Part shown: piece by piece, positions 12,371-25,243 of the stretch
Position numbering within the stretch: position 1 is the stretch's first letter
Layout: each line of letters starts with the position of its first letter
Origin: Lineus longissimus
Lineage: Eukaryota; Nemertea; Pilidiophora; Heteronemertea; Lineidae
Assembly: GCF_910592395.1 (NCBI RefSeq)
Contig: NC_088314.1
Location: 9,174,001 to 9,238,000, forward strand
Direction of reading: 5' to 3'
DNA length: 64,000 nt
Made by a program: the position numbers and the translations under genes
The notes under the pieces: generated by a model
Told to the model about the DNA's origin: nothing
What the model saw: only the letters and a program-made list of their open reading frames with translations
Database searches by the model: none

Positions 12371-12845
12371 CCACCTTGCCAATGAAACATGGCCACGAAA
12401 CATTGCGGAAGTTGCCCGTTCGACATTTCCCCCAGAGTGGTCATTAGACGCTTTGAAGGAGAGAGCATAGATACTGAATCAATCTCCCTGACTTCCGACG
12501 CCTTGGACAGATGACATAGGGGACCCTAATTTGCTCAACAAATCAATGCTGTACCGAATGTGTCGGGACATCTGATAATTGTAAAACACAGAGTTACCGT
12601 CTGTGATAAAAAGAAGATCGCCAATTAGTGGATATCCACATTGATCTTTGATGTTGTTCCTTCTTAATTATCTGTCATTTTGGTGGGTTGCAGATGAGTA
12701 CATCCTAGTTCTCTCTCTTTTTCGATGTTCAATGGGGGTGTAAAGGTAGTTAGGGGTGACAACACTATAACAGGGCTCTGAAACAGTCTTGACTGTAGTA
12801 TATGCTAGATGGACACTGTGTGTACATGTAAGTTCAAAGTAATAT

Positions 12846-13405
12846 CGATCCCACCTCGAGTAGTCATATTATCATCATCACCAAACACACTTTTGGTGTC
12901 CGCGTACTTTTGGTGTCAGAGTTTTTCAGTCACATGCAAAAAAGTTGATGAGAAACATCCCGAAACCACCTGTGATGGTATTCAGATCTGTATCCACTCA
13001 ATTGATACACCTGGCTGTCAGCAACGGCACCAATGAAGTCCTTATTGGTAAACGGTCACCCGAATTGGTAAATGGTCACCAGAACGGGCAGGTCGCTTCA
13101 AAACCCCAAAGGACGAAATGATATTGAGCAACTCAACACTTGGACCAATGCGATCAGAGTGACCATATAAGGACCTCAAAGAAATCCCACTTCGAGTGAT
13201 ATCGTCACCATCACCCAACTTCACATTGTTGTCAACAGTACTTTTGGTGCCCGATTTTTTCAGTTGCATCCAAAAAAATTGGGAAACTAGCCAAACCCAC
13301 CTGTGATGGCTCTCAGATCCGACTCGATTGATACACCTGGCAGCGCCCCTTTTTTTCCAGCATTAATGAAGTACTTTTTCATGTTATTGGTAAACGATCA
13401 CAGAA
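12846..13405. repeat. Duplication, two units of about 336 bp
   Basis: atcccacctcgagtagt (12849) versus atcccacttcgagtgat (13184), then catcaccaa/catcaccca, acttttggtg, ttttttcagt, cacctgtgatgg, cagatc, attgatacacctggc, aatgaagt, and attggtaaacg-tcac, in order. Confidence 0.85.
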
Positions 13406-13495
13406 GGCCCTAAAGGAGGTGAGCATCTAAGCAATCAATCTGTGTCATCTCAAGAACATGCTTCACGAATCAGTGCAAAGATACCAAAAGAGTTT

Positions 13496-13734
13496 TTAAA
13501 GGAGTCCCCTGTTCGTATTTAATCATGGTCAGGAAAACAGAATTGCAGTTATACACAATGCCGTACAGGTTTTAATGCATGCAACTTTGAAGGAACTTGG
13601 TATAAATAGTATTTTTATATTTCTCTACATAAAGGCAATGTTAAAATCAATATTCAGTACGTATTTAAGCAAATACAAATTTTCAAATCTAATTACAAAT
13701 ATCAATTTTTTAATGAATGGCCTTAGGCCTTTCA
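13496..13734 (+). mobile_element. TTAA-MITE (T1) copy
   Basis: TTAA + aggagtcccctg, ggtcaggaaaacagaattgc, agttatacacaatgc, cagtacgtatttaa, ttttcaaatctaattacaaa, and gaatggccttaggcctt. 239 bp; the right TTAA is degraded to ttca. Confidence 0.8.
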
Positions 13735-13859
13735 GTTAAGACTGTATGCTAGCCAGCAATTTTACTTAGGCTCAAACATTTTATCAAAGTGACATTACCG
13801 TACGTATTATGTCGCAATGCACCTTAGGCTTAGACTCTTGGAAATGGCAAATATTTAAC

Positions 13860-14580
13860 CCAATCAGTAATTATTAAGCTTTCGAGGCAAGACCATCACC
13901 ACAGATGCCATCACGAAAGCAACAAAGGGAAATTCGCATTACCGCCTAAGAGGAAATGCAATAATCCTAATTGATAAATGGTCGAATAACCAAACAAGAC
14001 ACTCACCTTTATAGATACCCCGAAGAAAGTGCCAAACTGCAGTTATATGCATTACCCCCTAATATGCCACAGAGGAGTACAGGAATGTAATAATCCTAAT
14101 TGCTAAATAGTCACAAGGCAAGATGGTCACCTCACCGATCTGTATGAAACTTCTGGGCCTGAGGAGCAGGAGGCTTTATGGGGGGAAAACACCCATAAGG
14201 GGTCAAATCTCCATGAAAATACATTTTTCGGAGATGTCTGGGGCCAGTTGCCCCCCTTGACCCCCACTAAGCCCGGCCTCACATTGATGTCCATAAAACA
14301 ACATGTCATCATGATGTTATGAGCTGACACGCTTTCTAAAAACCAGGCTCAGCACTTATACTTTCTGGCCATAGTGTCATTGCAGCTGACAACGCCCATC
14401 TTGACCCTCAATGTATTGACATTGCTCAGCTTCCATGGGCGGAGGCTACGGAGGCCATACTTCTGGGAGTTCAACACCCTGCCACAGACTCTCTGATATA
14501 GCACCAATGTCATCCTGATTGGTAAATGGACAGCTAACGAGACCAGAAGGTCATCTTAAACACCCCGAAGGAAGCAACAG
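13860..14580. repeat. Degenerate repeat array (continuation)
   Basis: The phrase taatcctaattg-taaat-gtc occurs at 13964 and 14092, ctgattggtaaatgg at 14515, and accccgaag-aag at 14016 and 14559. cattaccgcctaa and cattaccccctaa precede the first two. The repeat is old and much diverged. Confidence 0.55.
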
Positions 14581-14759
14581 CATCAAAGCTGGCAATTTGT
14601 GATGATGACAAATATGGTCTTGGCTCAAAGATACGTCTAACCTTAGGAGATCAGTCTCGGTCCAATCAAGTATTTATGGCCCCGTGGTCACATTCTGCCG
14701 ATAACATATTTTTCCCCAACCAGTGCTTATCGTCAATGATATCCTTTTACATGTAGCCA

Positions 14760-15189
14760 TAAGGGCTGTTTATATGCAGCGCCAAAAAAACGCATTCCGA
14801 TTTGATTGGTTCCAACCTCTTTGTGGTCTCACTCCAATGCACCTGTTTACACGACACACTACAATTTGGGCAAATGTGGTCAAATGAGTATGTATATTAA
14901 TGAGAAAAGGAGCGCCCCAATTGGTTAGGTAACAAAAGTTCTTTACTGCACAAGCCCGCAGGTAAATTTCAATCCACATCAGACTCGATTGTGAGCCATT
15001 GGGAGCTTAGACGACAGAAATGGTCCGCATGCATCAGGACAAGACCAAATAGAACCAGCTTGATAGACTGCCCACTTTGAATCTGGACTAGCTGGCTTCT
15101 TTGTTTACACAAGGATAATTTCAATCGCATTCCGATTTGCTCGGATCTCATCAGGTCTTTTTCTTGTCATGTAAACAACTGTGTCCTTA
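14760..15189. mobile_element. Probable MITE, about 430 bp
   Basis: TAAGGgctGTTTATATG at the left and, inverted, TAAGGacacagtTGTTTACATG at the right. gcattccgatttg occurs twice inside in the same direction. The TIR is imperfect and no target duplication can be proved. Confidence 0.45.
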
Positions 15190-16764
15190 ATTGCAGTTCC
15201 GTTATGAATAAAAGGACACTTTTGCTCGCTTTGTACTGATCAGAAGTGTTTTTCTCCAATCCTGCTTCTAGTCTGGTGCATTTCTAAAAAAGGTCCTTCA
15301 ACACAGCAATACCAGTTGTTTTTTCAACAGCACTGATGCATGGGATTGAATATACCCTATTTTAGGTCTACACCCGATTTCCAGTAAAGGTTGGAAGGCT
15401 GAAAGGAGCCACTTCACATGTCTTTCACCCCATCTACTACTAAAGCTACGAGCTAGTCAGCTGTGTCCTCACCAAGGTTTTTTTTCAAGTGCTTTTTGCT
15501 GTCTTGATAAGACTTCATACAAAACATTGATAAGTCAGAGTGCTCTGGTCCGCAACTGGTACATTCTACTTGAGACACCAATGTGAAATAGCTGTCACTT
15601 AAAGTGGTTAAGAATGATGACAAAGAAGATGAAATTGAATTTTATATATTTCATATTGGGCCACTGTGCAAAAACTACTGGGCTATTTCTTCAAAGTTAG
15701 GTTTTTCTTTATTCTAATTTTGCAACCCAACATGATTTCTACATTTTAGAGGTCAAATAAGTATACAAACAGACTTCCAACAGTAAATCCAGTTGATAGC
15801 CTCTGGTGAAAATATAAAAGAAGGCTAAATTGATCATGCGAAAGTCGCCTGAACAGTTGCATCCTTAGTGAGCTACATTTGCACAGTCCCTATATGTTGC
15901 AGAGGGTGAAGGAGGCAGAATAATGCTTCTCACGTGGGCGTCCATTGATGAGCCTCAGTCACACCAAGATTCCTTATTCAAAAAAATATATTTTCACGAC
16001 AGATGGTTATTCAAAGCTGCCACACAAATCAGCCGTTCTTAAAGAGCATTATCAAATTCAGTCACTTTCAGGACGGAGGGGGATATTCTCAATAAATCTC
16101 AATGAACAACTACATGTAAATAAGGTGATGAGATGTTTCTTATCTATGAAGTCTTTTGGGTGTAATTTTGTAAAATCTACAAGATGATGGTTGCATTAAA
16201 TGTCTGCACTGTGAATATGGGAGAGCATTTAGCTAAGTCCCTCAACCCCTTTGCAGTGTGACCAACTTTTCCGTCAGTATGCATAACCTCGCTAGTACCC
16301 ATTTTCACTGACCACTTTAAATTATATATACGTAACTGCCTCAACTGGTGTTATGTAGAAATCAGTATCTCTGATTACAAGAACCTTACAGGGACAAAAC
16401 AGAATGGAAATATCCAGGTGGCTGCTGAGTAAAAAGATTTTTAAAATAGCTAATTTTACTGAAACATGTGAAATTAATTACATTTTTCTGGTGCATGACA
16501 CAAAAAATATCACACTGCAAGGAAGCCAATCAGAAAAACTATCTTGTATCACCTGATTTTCTTGTTTGCTTCACACTGATGTTTTATAAATTAAATTCGA
16601 GACGGATCATAGGTAAAGTCAATTTTCCAATTTAAGGGTATTTTTTTGGGCAGGATTCATTAATCAGTGTCAAAAAGCACTCTCCAATTAAACATTTGAT
16701 AGAGATTGCAACCAAACAATCAATTAACATGCCCAGGAGGCAAACCCACCTTGAATTGTGAGTT
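15190..16764. other. No gene or repeat recognised
   Basis: AT-rich text with only short open frames. Nothing is supported. Confidence 0.4.
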
Positions 16765-17402
16765 GGCCAATGCCACGTCTGAATAATTTGAAATTTGATG
16801 TTTGTAATTGATTTTGAATATCTCTAATTGCGTAAGTAAATACCGAATATAAATTTCAATGCTGCTGTTGTGTATAAACAGATATACAAATACTCTATAG
16901 CTGCGCTTACACCACGAAATATTGGTGGACCAATTGCACTTACACCACCACATTGCCGCGACAAATTGGTTCGGCAATCCATTGCCGATACAAATTGCCG
17001 AGCGAATTTGTCCCACCAAGCTTGATGGTCCAAATTCGCCCGGCTTGTTGAAAGCTCGGCTTTGTCGTGGTGTAAGCGCAAATGGATCGGCAATTAGCTA
17101 GTTAGATGGTTCGGCTCCAGGTGGCGTTTTCGAAATGGCGCTTTCTGCTTATTGTTTGCGCGCCATCTGTAGCCGGATTTTATAACTAGCTGCAGCGCTG
17201 GTGTAAGCGCTTGGTGGATTTTCGATGGTGCGGCATTGGTTCCCGAACCAAGATTGGTGGTCCATTTTCAGGTGGTGTAAGTGCGGCTTATACATCAATT
17301 TTCACTAAAGTTGCATGCCTGATTACTGCAATACAGCATTGTGTATAACTGCATTTTCTCTTTCCCTCACCGATGATTTGATACAAACTGCATACCCCTT
17401 CA
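16765..17402 (-). mobile_element. TTAA-MITE (T1), reverse copy split by an M4 insertion
   Basis: Left part aatttgaaatttg...gtaattgatttt...aaatttcaatgctg...gtgtataaacagatatacaa; right part acatcaattttcactaaagtt...attgtgtataactgcatttt...cataccccttcaa. Joined across the M4 insertion, the two parts follow the family order. Confidence 0.75.
16900..17288. mobile_element. MITE nested inside a T1 MITE (family M4)
   Basis: Ends GCTGCGCTTACACCAC and, inverted, GCCGCACTTACACCAC, flanked by TATA on both sides (16896-16899 and 17289-17292). Extra copies of the same gcttacacc / ggtgtaagcgc motif occur inside in both directions (16938, 17066, 17200), so it is a compound or self-duplicated element. 389 bp, no coding capacity. 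Confidence 0.85.
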
Positions 17403-18370
17403 AGTCCCAGAAACATCTATAGTATGTCAGAGGTCCATGACCTGCAAAGGTACTCGTTGATTAGGCAAATGTTAGAAGCAATTTCTGTTTTGTGCACCAA
17501 CTTCATTACTGTTTCTATAGGTTTTCAGCCTGAACAAATTGGTCCAATGACTCATTTCTTTTGAGGAAGACCATCAGATCTCGGGACATACCAGAATTTC
17601 TAATAAAGATCACAGCAATGAGGTATCTAATGGACCATCTGCAGATGGCCCAATAAAAAGTCTGTTTGATCCTATCAGCATTGCTCGTCCGATCCGTCTC
17701 TTCTTTTTGCCAAAGACTTTGGTCAATGATTTGCAAAAGTAATTTGTCGAAACCCAATTTGCGATGGAATCGACCGCTAATACTAAAGAGTATAGAGTGT
17801 AGAGCCTTTTATAAGTAACTGGGTTACCTGGCCAAATTCACACGCCAACTGAACAGCCATGGACATATAGGTTGCTCTTGAACGTAACTTTGTCTTCTGC
17901 TTGTCTAGATGGAAATTAGTCTCCAGGAATTTGAAGCACTATTAACAGAAAATAACTGTTATTTGATAATACATGTAACTGATGTCTTGTGCAACGTTGA
18001 CAGAAAATCGACAGAGAAAAAATATCAGTACTCGTACATGAAGACAATTTCATGTCATATTGGTGTCGCCTGCTGATTGAGGGGGGGGGGGTTTACAGAG
18101 TTCAAGTTGATCACTGCATCATCCGTTTCTATAATGTTCGTAGCACTAACTACTATTATGACATTTTTTTCAAACCCACCACCGAACCAGCGATCATATT
18201 TCTTCATAGATCAGCTCTGTTTGAACCACAGTGTTTGAACAGTCCATTTAAGATGTTGCACTGCATTAAACGCAAGGGATTCTTTATTGACATTGCTATC
18301 CAATGGGCTTTCACTGAAATATGGCGAGAGTTAGCCTTCTTCATGTTCTTATTAGTTCTGAATGGAATTG
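17403..18370. other. No gene recognised; G11 run
   Basis: G11 at 18081-18091. A minus open frame at 17515-17757 and a plus frame at 18052-18420 match nothing I know. Confidence 0.35.
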
Positions 18371-18605
18371 GTAGTATTCGATTCTGGTGTGTTTTTACGT
18401 CATGGTCAGGGAATCTTTGATTCCTTCTTCAATAAATCTACAAAAGATGTTGCAAAAACTGAATTTATATAGGCAAACTAGCAATTTAGATTGCTGCAAC
18501 CAGTGATTATGATCACTGCTGTGACGTAGAGTCAGAATCTGGTATATTATTGTCGTGGTCAGGGAATCTTTCGTTTCTTCAATTATCAACAAACTATCTT
18601 GCAAC
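18371..18605. repeat. Direct duplication, period about 155 bp
   Basis: gattctggtgtgttttta + cgtcatggtcagggaatctt recurs as gaatctggtatattattg + tcgtggtcagggaatctt, followed by ttcttcaat and ttgcaa in both. A fragment of repeat family C (gattgctgcaaccagtgat) lies between the two. Confidence 0.75.
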
Positions 18606-18609
18606 CATT

Positions 18610-20206
18610 GACATTCAATCACAATCACAGGTTATACAGTTGTTGTTTTTAGCGAATTTCGTTGGTTGCAAAAAACAATAAATCAAAATGTACGGGAAAA
18701 TTTAATCATTTTACCTTATGCCATCAACTACACCACTAAATTTGTCATTCAGAACATGATGTCCCGGTGTTGGAGTCATCATGACAGAATTGTCATTATC
18801 ATGACCATTACCGATTGATGGTCATCAGCCAAACTCGAAATCACCAAAGTAGTACCGCAATACCCTTCTGGTCTAACCTGATTTCACATAAAAGTACATG
18901 TGCCCAATTCTCCTTATCTCACAACTAATGTCCACAAAGGAGTTCTGCAGAGCGTAGAAATGTTCTTCTTTCTTCCATAATGTTCAGTTTTTAAAAGGTA
19001 ATGTGGTCAAACTCTATCAACATCCGGTTACGACAGTCGTTCTGAATGAATTGTCGATGAAAAACAACTTTATCTGATTGAGGTACTTTAGGGCACCCAA
19101 TCCAACATTTGTAAAGGAAATGGAAGGAAAGCTCAGAAGCATCTTGATGTGCACAACAGACATGATAGACAATTAGAGTCAATTCATTAATGTTTTCTTT
19201 GCATAGTTTTTTATTTTTATTTTTATTCATCTGTGCTTCATTACCAAACAAGATTTCTTTATTTCAGTAACCATGGTAAAGTTTTTTGTTAGTATTTGCA
19301 CAAGCTAATGAAGTGCATGGGATTTTTACATTTTCCGCTCTGTACGGCCTATTTCTTGACCACTCAGGATGAAATGATCAGGTTCTTATTTTTTTGTTTC
19401 AATCAAATGAGAAACCAAGTTTTAGTGGAATGTGGACAGTGCAAGCACCTTTTGGTAAGCTGTAACTGCCTTCTCGCCAGGGGCATGTAAGAGATAGGAG
19501 TTCATTTGACGAACCAGCGTTCCCTAGTGACAGCCAGCGCTGCTAGTGGGATGCCGATAGCCCATTATTGAAATCAGAGCAATATAAAAAATATCTCAAC
19601 ATTGTGAAATCGATAAAAGAGTACTCTCACAAGCTTACAAGGATAACACTGCATAAGTCCCAAAAATTACAAAATACGTGCAGCCTTAAGTTCTGACAAA
19701 TGACCAAATGCTATCAAGATTATAATCTCGTTAAGGCCTCAGTGATTAATGTCAAAAGTGCCAGAGAAACCTTTTCTTGGGGGTGAATAATGGTATTTAA
19801 CTGCTAATTAAATGGACAGCTTATCCTCACGGCTTTGCTTTCATAAATCATTACTTAGCAGCCTGCGCTTTAAGCAAATTTCTTGATCTTGGCAATAAAG
19901 GCTTGGTCGTGAGTCAACGTCACTTTCAGATTCGGTGAATAATGGTCACTGCTATCTCGTTCTTGTTTTGTGGTGAATAACGGTGATTCTTTGCTAGAAT
20001 GGCACATTAATCACGATACACTGGACACGAATTGGAAGCTGCTGTCATAAATGAAACCGCACGGCCAAAGGTGACGTTTCAAACTGCATAAACATCACCG
20101 TATATGACCAACAGCGAGAAAAATGTCATCATGAGATTGAGCACGGGTCATGACTATTGAGGAGTGAATCATCATTGGTGTATCCACCTCAAACACTCAA
20201 TCTTTC
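18610..20206. other. No gene recognised
   Basis: Three ggtgaataa-ggt phrases (19783, 19936, 19971) hint at an old repeat. A minus-strand open frame at 18991-19251 is unrecognised. Confidence 0.35.
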
Positions 20207-20312
20207 TCAGAGAGACCTTAAGGGAACAATGAAACCATTTTCTTAGAGAGACCTTAAAAGAACAATCAAACTCTTGCTCAGAGAGACTTTAACAGAAAAA
20301 TCAAACACCTTC
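20207..20312. repeat. Tandem repeat, three units of 35-36 bp
   Basis: Units start at 20207, 20243 and 20278 with tcagagagacctta, ttagagagacctta and tcagagagacttta. Each is followed by gaacaat-aaac-like text. Confidence 0.85.
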
Positions 20313-20849
20313 TTATTCCAGATCCCTTAGAAATTGACAATGTGTTGGCATTTGCAAATTGTCCATTGGATAATAGGGATGGACACGATATAATGTAAGT
20401 ATTCACGTGCTGGCTAATCTCTAACGAAAGGCGCAAAAATCTTTTGGAAAGATTATAAGGAGGTTATAAAGAGGAGACATGATGTGACAAAGGTCCTACA
20501 ACAAACAAGGTATAAGCCAATGTGGGGGAGGGAGAAGCACTTGAAAAGACAGACGTTTCTTTGCATTTGTATCAATTGTTTCCTTAGGTTGTTCAAAAGG
20601 ATCCCACACACTTCAAACCTCATAGGAATTGGCGCTGATGGACGCATTTCCACTATCTGATTGGCAATGGTCTCAAGTACGGCACAAACGAGCGATTTAA
20701 ATCACTGCAACGTGTAATGATGATCATATGCAACAAGTGCACATGTGTGCTCACCTCCCTCACAGATAAGATAAAGCGAAATAGACGATTTTATGATTGC
20801 TGATGATCGAGCTCTTAGTTAGACAGACATAGCATTTGAAACTGCACAC

Positions 20850-21070
20850 ATGTTTTTGGTTTTAGCCACCTGGTAGCAAAATCAGGAATCAAACCACACC
20901 AATCTTGGTCTCACATGTGTCATTTCATCGGGGAACATGTGTACCAAGTTTGAAGTCGATAACTCCGATAGTTACAAAACGTGCCTGGCTAACTGACAAT
21001 GACAACGATGACGACAGATGCTGTACCATTAGAGAAGCTCGTCTCTCCTCTCAGAGAGGTGAGCTAAAAA
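20850..21070 (+). mobile_element. Family H element, 5'-truncated
   Basis: agccacctggtagcaaaatc, ggaacatgtgtaccaagttt, gatagttacaaaacgtgcct, a gacaacgatgacgacag tract, then a hairpin (AGCTCgtCTCTC facing GAGAGgtGAGCT) and aaaaa. Confidence 0.7.
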
Positions 21071-21479
21071 GGCTCCAATAGATTTTTTTGAGATGCATAT
21101 TTACACATCATAAAACCGAAACTAGCACACACCAGCTTGTGTCTCTGTCGTATTTTCAGTTCTTCAATTAAAATTTAAAGTTGTTTGTCTTCATCTAAGT
21201 GCACTCGGTTGTCCTCCTGCAAAAAAGTGCAGATTCTTGTCCTCTTATAGACTAATCAACGGGAAGGTTCCATGTGGTTGGAATTTGGGAAGGCCAGAAA
21301 CCTCTCAGAATGAAGCCACAAAGGAACTTCCACCAGCGTCATTTGATTTCCTACTGAGCAATAAATAGGAAATGGATTAGCGTGGATTTGTATGGTGTGT
21401 GGCACGAGTCACCAGACCATTAAACCATACACCAAAGGAACTTGATGCTGCATTGAGCAGTGCATTCAAAGGCTTTGTT

Positions 21480-22120
21480 CATAGGAGTCCAAAATCTTTG
21501 TCTGATTTTGCCAAACTCAATTCTCCAATGTTTAACAGGATATGATATCACTCCACTTGCTACCTGTCTTGATCTGCTACTTGACAGGTTGCCAGATCAG
21601 CAGCTCTAAAGTAACAGTAAAGGATCCCCGAGTAGAAGATGCAAAGGCAGTACACGACGCCATGCAAAGTGACACTAAAAGCTCAAGAGGCTTCGTTAAA
21701 GGAACTCTCCTTTTGGGTTGACCATAGCACCACCATTTAGTTTAGAACTTGAAATCCTAAACCAATAAGAACTCTATCAAAATGAAGTGAATGCCCATTT
21801 ATAACCTGGGAGGCTGTTCTCTGAAAGTACAAACTCTCACCCTTGAAATTGGCATATACTTTGTTTTGAAAGACAGTTCTAGCCAAAATGGTGGTGCCTA
21901 TGGTCGACCCTTAGTCTACCAAAGTTAACAGGATGCAATGTCACTCCATTTGCTACCTGTACTTGTCCGCTACTTGCACCATTGCCAAATCAGAAGACCC
22001 AAAGTACCAGAAATCTTACAAAATGCCCCCAATACTGGATATCTGTAAGTTGTACATTATTCAGGGCCCTGCTATATGAAAGTGTCCAAAATCTCAAACA
22101 CCCAATTTTGCCCAACTCCA
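21480..22120. repeat. Diverged duplication flanking the M2 MITE
   Basis: taacaggat + tcactcca-ttgctacctgt + ctgctacttg (21537 onward) recurs at 21928 onward. gtccaaaatct + ttttgcc-aactc occurs at 21488 and 22082. The period is about 390-600 bp. Confidence 0.7.
21714..21913. mobile_element. GGGTTGACC MITE (M2), about 200 bp
   Basis: The left end tgggttgaccatagcaccac + catttagtttagaac is inverted at the right end gttctagccaaaatggtggt + gcctatggtcgaccctta. The interior has cacccttgaaattggca, as in 31629-31824. It sits inside a local duplication. Confidence 0.85.
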
Positions 22121-22129
22121 TTAGAAAGT

Positions 22130-24549
22130 TCTCCATCCGCTCTCCGTGGCAAATCTTCTGTGATCGGATTATGACTTTGGATCCGCATTAATTCAATCCC
22201 CCAATCAGTCATCCTCATATTAGGTACATGAAGCCAAACAAGTAACCCCCTCGCAGTAACAGACACTAGACATAGCCGGATGAGTTGGACTAATCGACAA
22301 CTACTAATTCGGTTGCAATCATTATGAAGTGCTAATTGGCTTCATGAGTTAATCCCAAGTAATGAGAAAAGTGCCTGAGTATGTGTGAACGAACTTTGAC
22401 CGATCATATTCGATAATAGGGTACGAGTGCAACTAGTCCCGCTACACAGCACTGGCTGTCAATATGTCCTAATGGTATCGTCAAATGATGTGAGTGAAAA
22501 GTGAGGCCAAAGTACTGTAAATTTTTTAATCTTTGCAGGCATTTCATTTTCATGGATTTTGAAGAAGAGACAATTTGACGAAATTGCAAAGGATGGCAAG
22601 GAAATGGAGGGGGGAGAACAAAGAATACCTTTTAATAAAACATCTTTTTACTTTTTAAGTTGGAGGATGAGAGGTCATTTGCACCCCTTGATATACAAAT
22701 TTGAAAAAAATACCCAGCCTCGGCAAAAAAACTCAACTCACAGAGCATCATGGACAGAATCTTCCTCGTCAAGATCAATTGATCACAAGACCAAGTGAAT
22801 ATACTCTTATCTATGGAGCACTCCACTCCTACAGCTTCAATTTCTCCTATTCCTAGAACCCCTTCCAAAAATAATCCCCAAAGCACACAGCAAGAGGCAT
22901 TGGCACTTTTTTTCTCCATATTCTCTTCACACCTCCACGTTGGAAGGTACACTTGTTAAGCTTCTCAATCGTTTGAGTTACAAGGGAATGTGGATGTTGT
23001 TATCACCAGGGAAGAAATCGCCGTTATTGATCGTGTTGATTGTGAATGATTGATGGTGTTTTGCGAGACATTCTGGACCCTGTGATGTTTGGTTTGACTC
23101 ACAAATGCCTTGGTTGCACTATATAGCATCCTCTTCTAGCAGGCCATTGGATCACTTCTAAAATACACTCACAAAGAGCGACCCAGGCCTTATATGGTAG
23201 GATGCATACATTCTATTGTACACATTTATTCCATGTCAAAAATCTAAGCAACAATAAGGCTTAGTGGCCTTGTGGCTCTCTCTAAAAGGGTTTATCAAGA
23301 CATAGTTTTTTCATTGATTAATCTGTCGTGTTCCCATTGAAAAACACTACTGATTTTTTTGAAAAATATCCTGGGAAAATTTAGGGACAACAACATGAAC
23401 GGAAACTTGTGCCGGCAGCAAAAGGTTTAAAGCAGGGAGGTGTCAATCAAATGCTCCATGTTTAGTCGTCTGGAATGGGATATGTTGCTCGCCCTGGTAT
23501 AGGCACAAATTTACAAGGATCTTGCATGCTCAACCCTCTTATAGTCAAAGAAAGCAGCAATCCAAATGAAATAAAACTTCCCTATTAGGTCAGAAACTAT
23601 GCATCAGCATTCAGTATCGAACCGCCGCTATTGAACAGTATTCTGCAATGGTACCTTTTTATGCTGAGTAATTCCCAGGATAAGAGAACATTGCTACGCG
23701 CACACAGCAGACATCATGATGATGAAAACTGAAACTTGCGACACTCTTCTAGGTTCAGTGCGATCCCTCTCGCTGCAGTGCATCTGAAGGGTCTTGAAAA
23801 TCGAGGGGCAAAGTATAGGCTATCGAAAACCCTTGAGTATACAAGGATGAACTGATACTGCAAGAGAAATGAAGATGAATCGATGTCCTAGTCGTCAGGA
23901 AGCAGAGTCATCTGCTCAGTGGTCCCCTTGACCTTGCTGACTTACACACTTGCAAATTGATAGCTACTTTGACAACGTTTCCTATCTGGTTTCCACTCAG
24001 GCTGATAGTAAGCTGACCTCGCTAGCCAAGTGGAAGTGCTGTGACATGAGTGGGGGCAATTATACTGCTGGACAGACACCTGTGGTCCACATCTGCAACC
24101 ATGTTCAAATTTATTGTATCATGTGCAGAGCTGCCAACATAGTGTAAAACAATTGGTGAAAACTTGTAAATTAGCCATAAAATGTGTAATTTCATGGGCT
24201 TTAGATTATTTAAACATGATTTTAAAACATTTTTACTCAAATCCAAGTAAAAAATGGCCCTAATAATGTGCAAATTTTCCCCATATGTGTCAGGGTAGGG
24301 ATGTCGAAGTACTGCCTCAAACCACAAATTCAAACACCTTTGCCCAATGCCGCCAACTGGTAACATAAACCGATCTATTTTATGTCAAAACCTCAATATT
24401 ATGCAGACCTCTTCAACTTTATTTTAAGCTTCTATCTGCTGGAATAAAGCAACAATATTTATTTTGGTAATTTACGCTTTTTGACCCCTGGCGAGTTAAA
24501 TTTCAGTCGAATCACGCTGTATTTTCTGTAAGCAGCATAGCATACGCTG
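22130..24549. other. No gene recognised
   Basis: At 22514-22580 a tactgtaaattttttaatc and gcaggcatttcattttcatgg patch resembles the end of a known invertebrate MITE type, but no partner end is seen. Otherwise nothing is supported. Confidence 0.4.
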
Positions 24550-24678
24550 TTCTTCTTGACGCCCAGATATGAAGTGCCTAGGTCTTACGGTTACAAAGTG
24601 CCCAATCTATTCGGGGATGGATGGAAGGACGGACACTACTCGAATAGCTATTGACCAGCTCAGCAGAGCTAAAAAAAA
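24550..24678 (+). mobile_element. Family H element, 3' fragment
   Basis: gaagtgcctaggtcttacgg, ttacaaagtgccc, gatggatggaaggacggaca, then the hairpin AGCTCAGCAGAGCT followed by a run of A. It is closest to the 7.4-8.4 kb element. Confidence 0.65.
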
Positions 24679-24864
24679 TCAATACTCTGCTCAACTTTGG
24701 TACTTAAAAGGAAACTGTCAACTTTGATCAAGTGATATAATTAACTGATCTCCAATACATAAGGAGGCTCTTCAGGTGCCCAACAACTCACTCTACATAT
24801 GTGGTCAAGTCAACCAAATTTGTCCAACGAGTGTTCAGAATAGCGGGCTACAGGTGGACTAGAC

Positions 24865-25092
24865 TTAAAGGGTGCGCCGATCTAATTGTGGGTCAGGAAA
24901 ATAGAAATGCAGTTATGCACAATGCTGGGGTGCAGTTATCATGCGCGCAACTTCGCCAAAACTTGGTATGTAAAGCATCTGTATATCTGTCAACACAACG
25001 CCGATGTTGAAATTCATATTCAGTAAGTATTCACCAGTTGAAAATTTTCAAATTCTATTAAAAATTTCAAACCTTTAACGAACAGCCTCTAA
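24865..25092 (+). mobile_element. TTAA-MITE (T1) copy
   Basis: TTAA + agggtgcgccg, gggtcaggaaaatagaaatg, cagttatgcacaatgc, tctgtcaacacaacgcc, ttttcaaattctattaaaaa, ending cct + CTAA (one base off TTAA). 228 bp. Confidence 0.8.
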
Positions 25093-25243
25093 AGGACTAG
25101 GATTTCATTACATGTGGTATCATACTGCATTCAAATAAGTTGAGGACGATTTTATTTACTTCCACTTCCATGATAGCTATATTTCCACTCGAAGTTTCGG
25201 TGTCATCGGAAAGAGGTTTCGACAAACATCTTCAACGACGAAG

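Noticed and set aside
14132-14143. Another D1 terminal repeat (ctcaccgatct)
   Set aside because: Only 11 bases match and neither interior nor second end follows.
22072-22266. Minus-strand frame containing PNMRMTDWGIE, similar to the PNxRMREWGAE expected next in MON2
   Set aside because: It has no acceptor before it, needs an extra residue after H, and the following residues do not resemble MON2. The match was found by looking for it, so chance is likely. tblastn would settle it.
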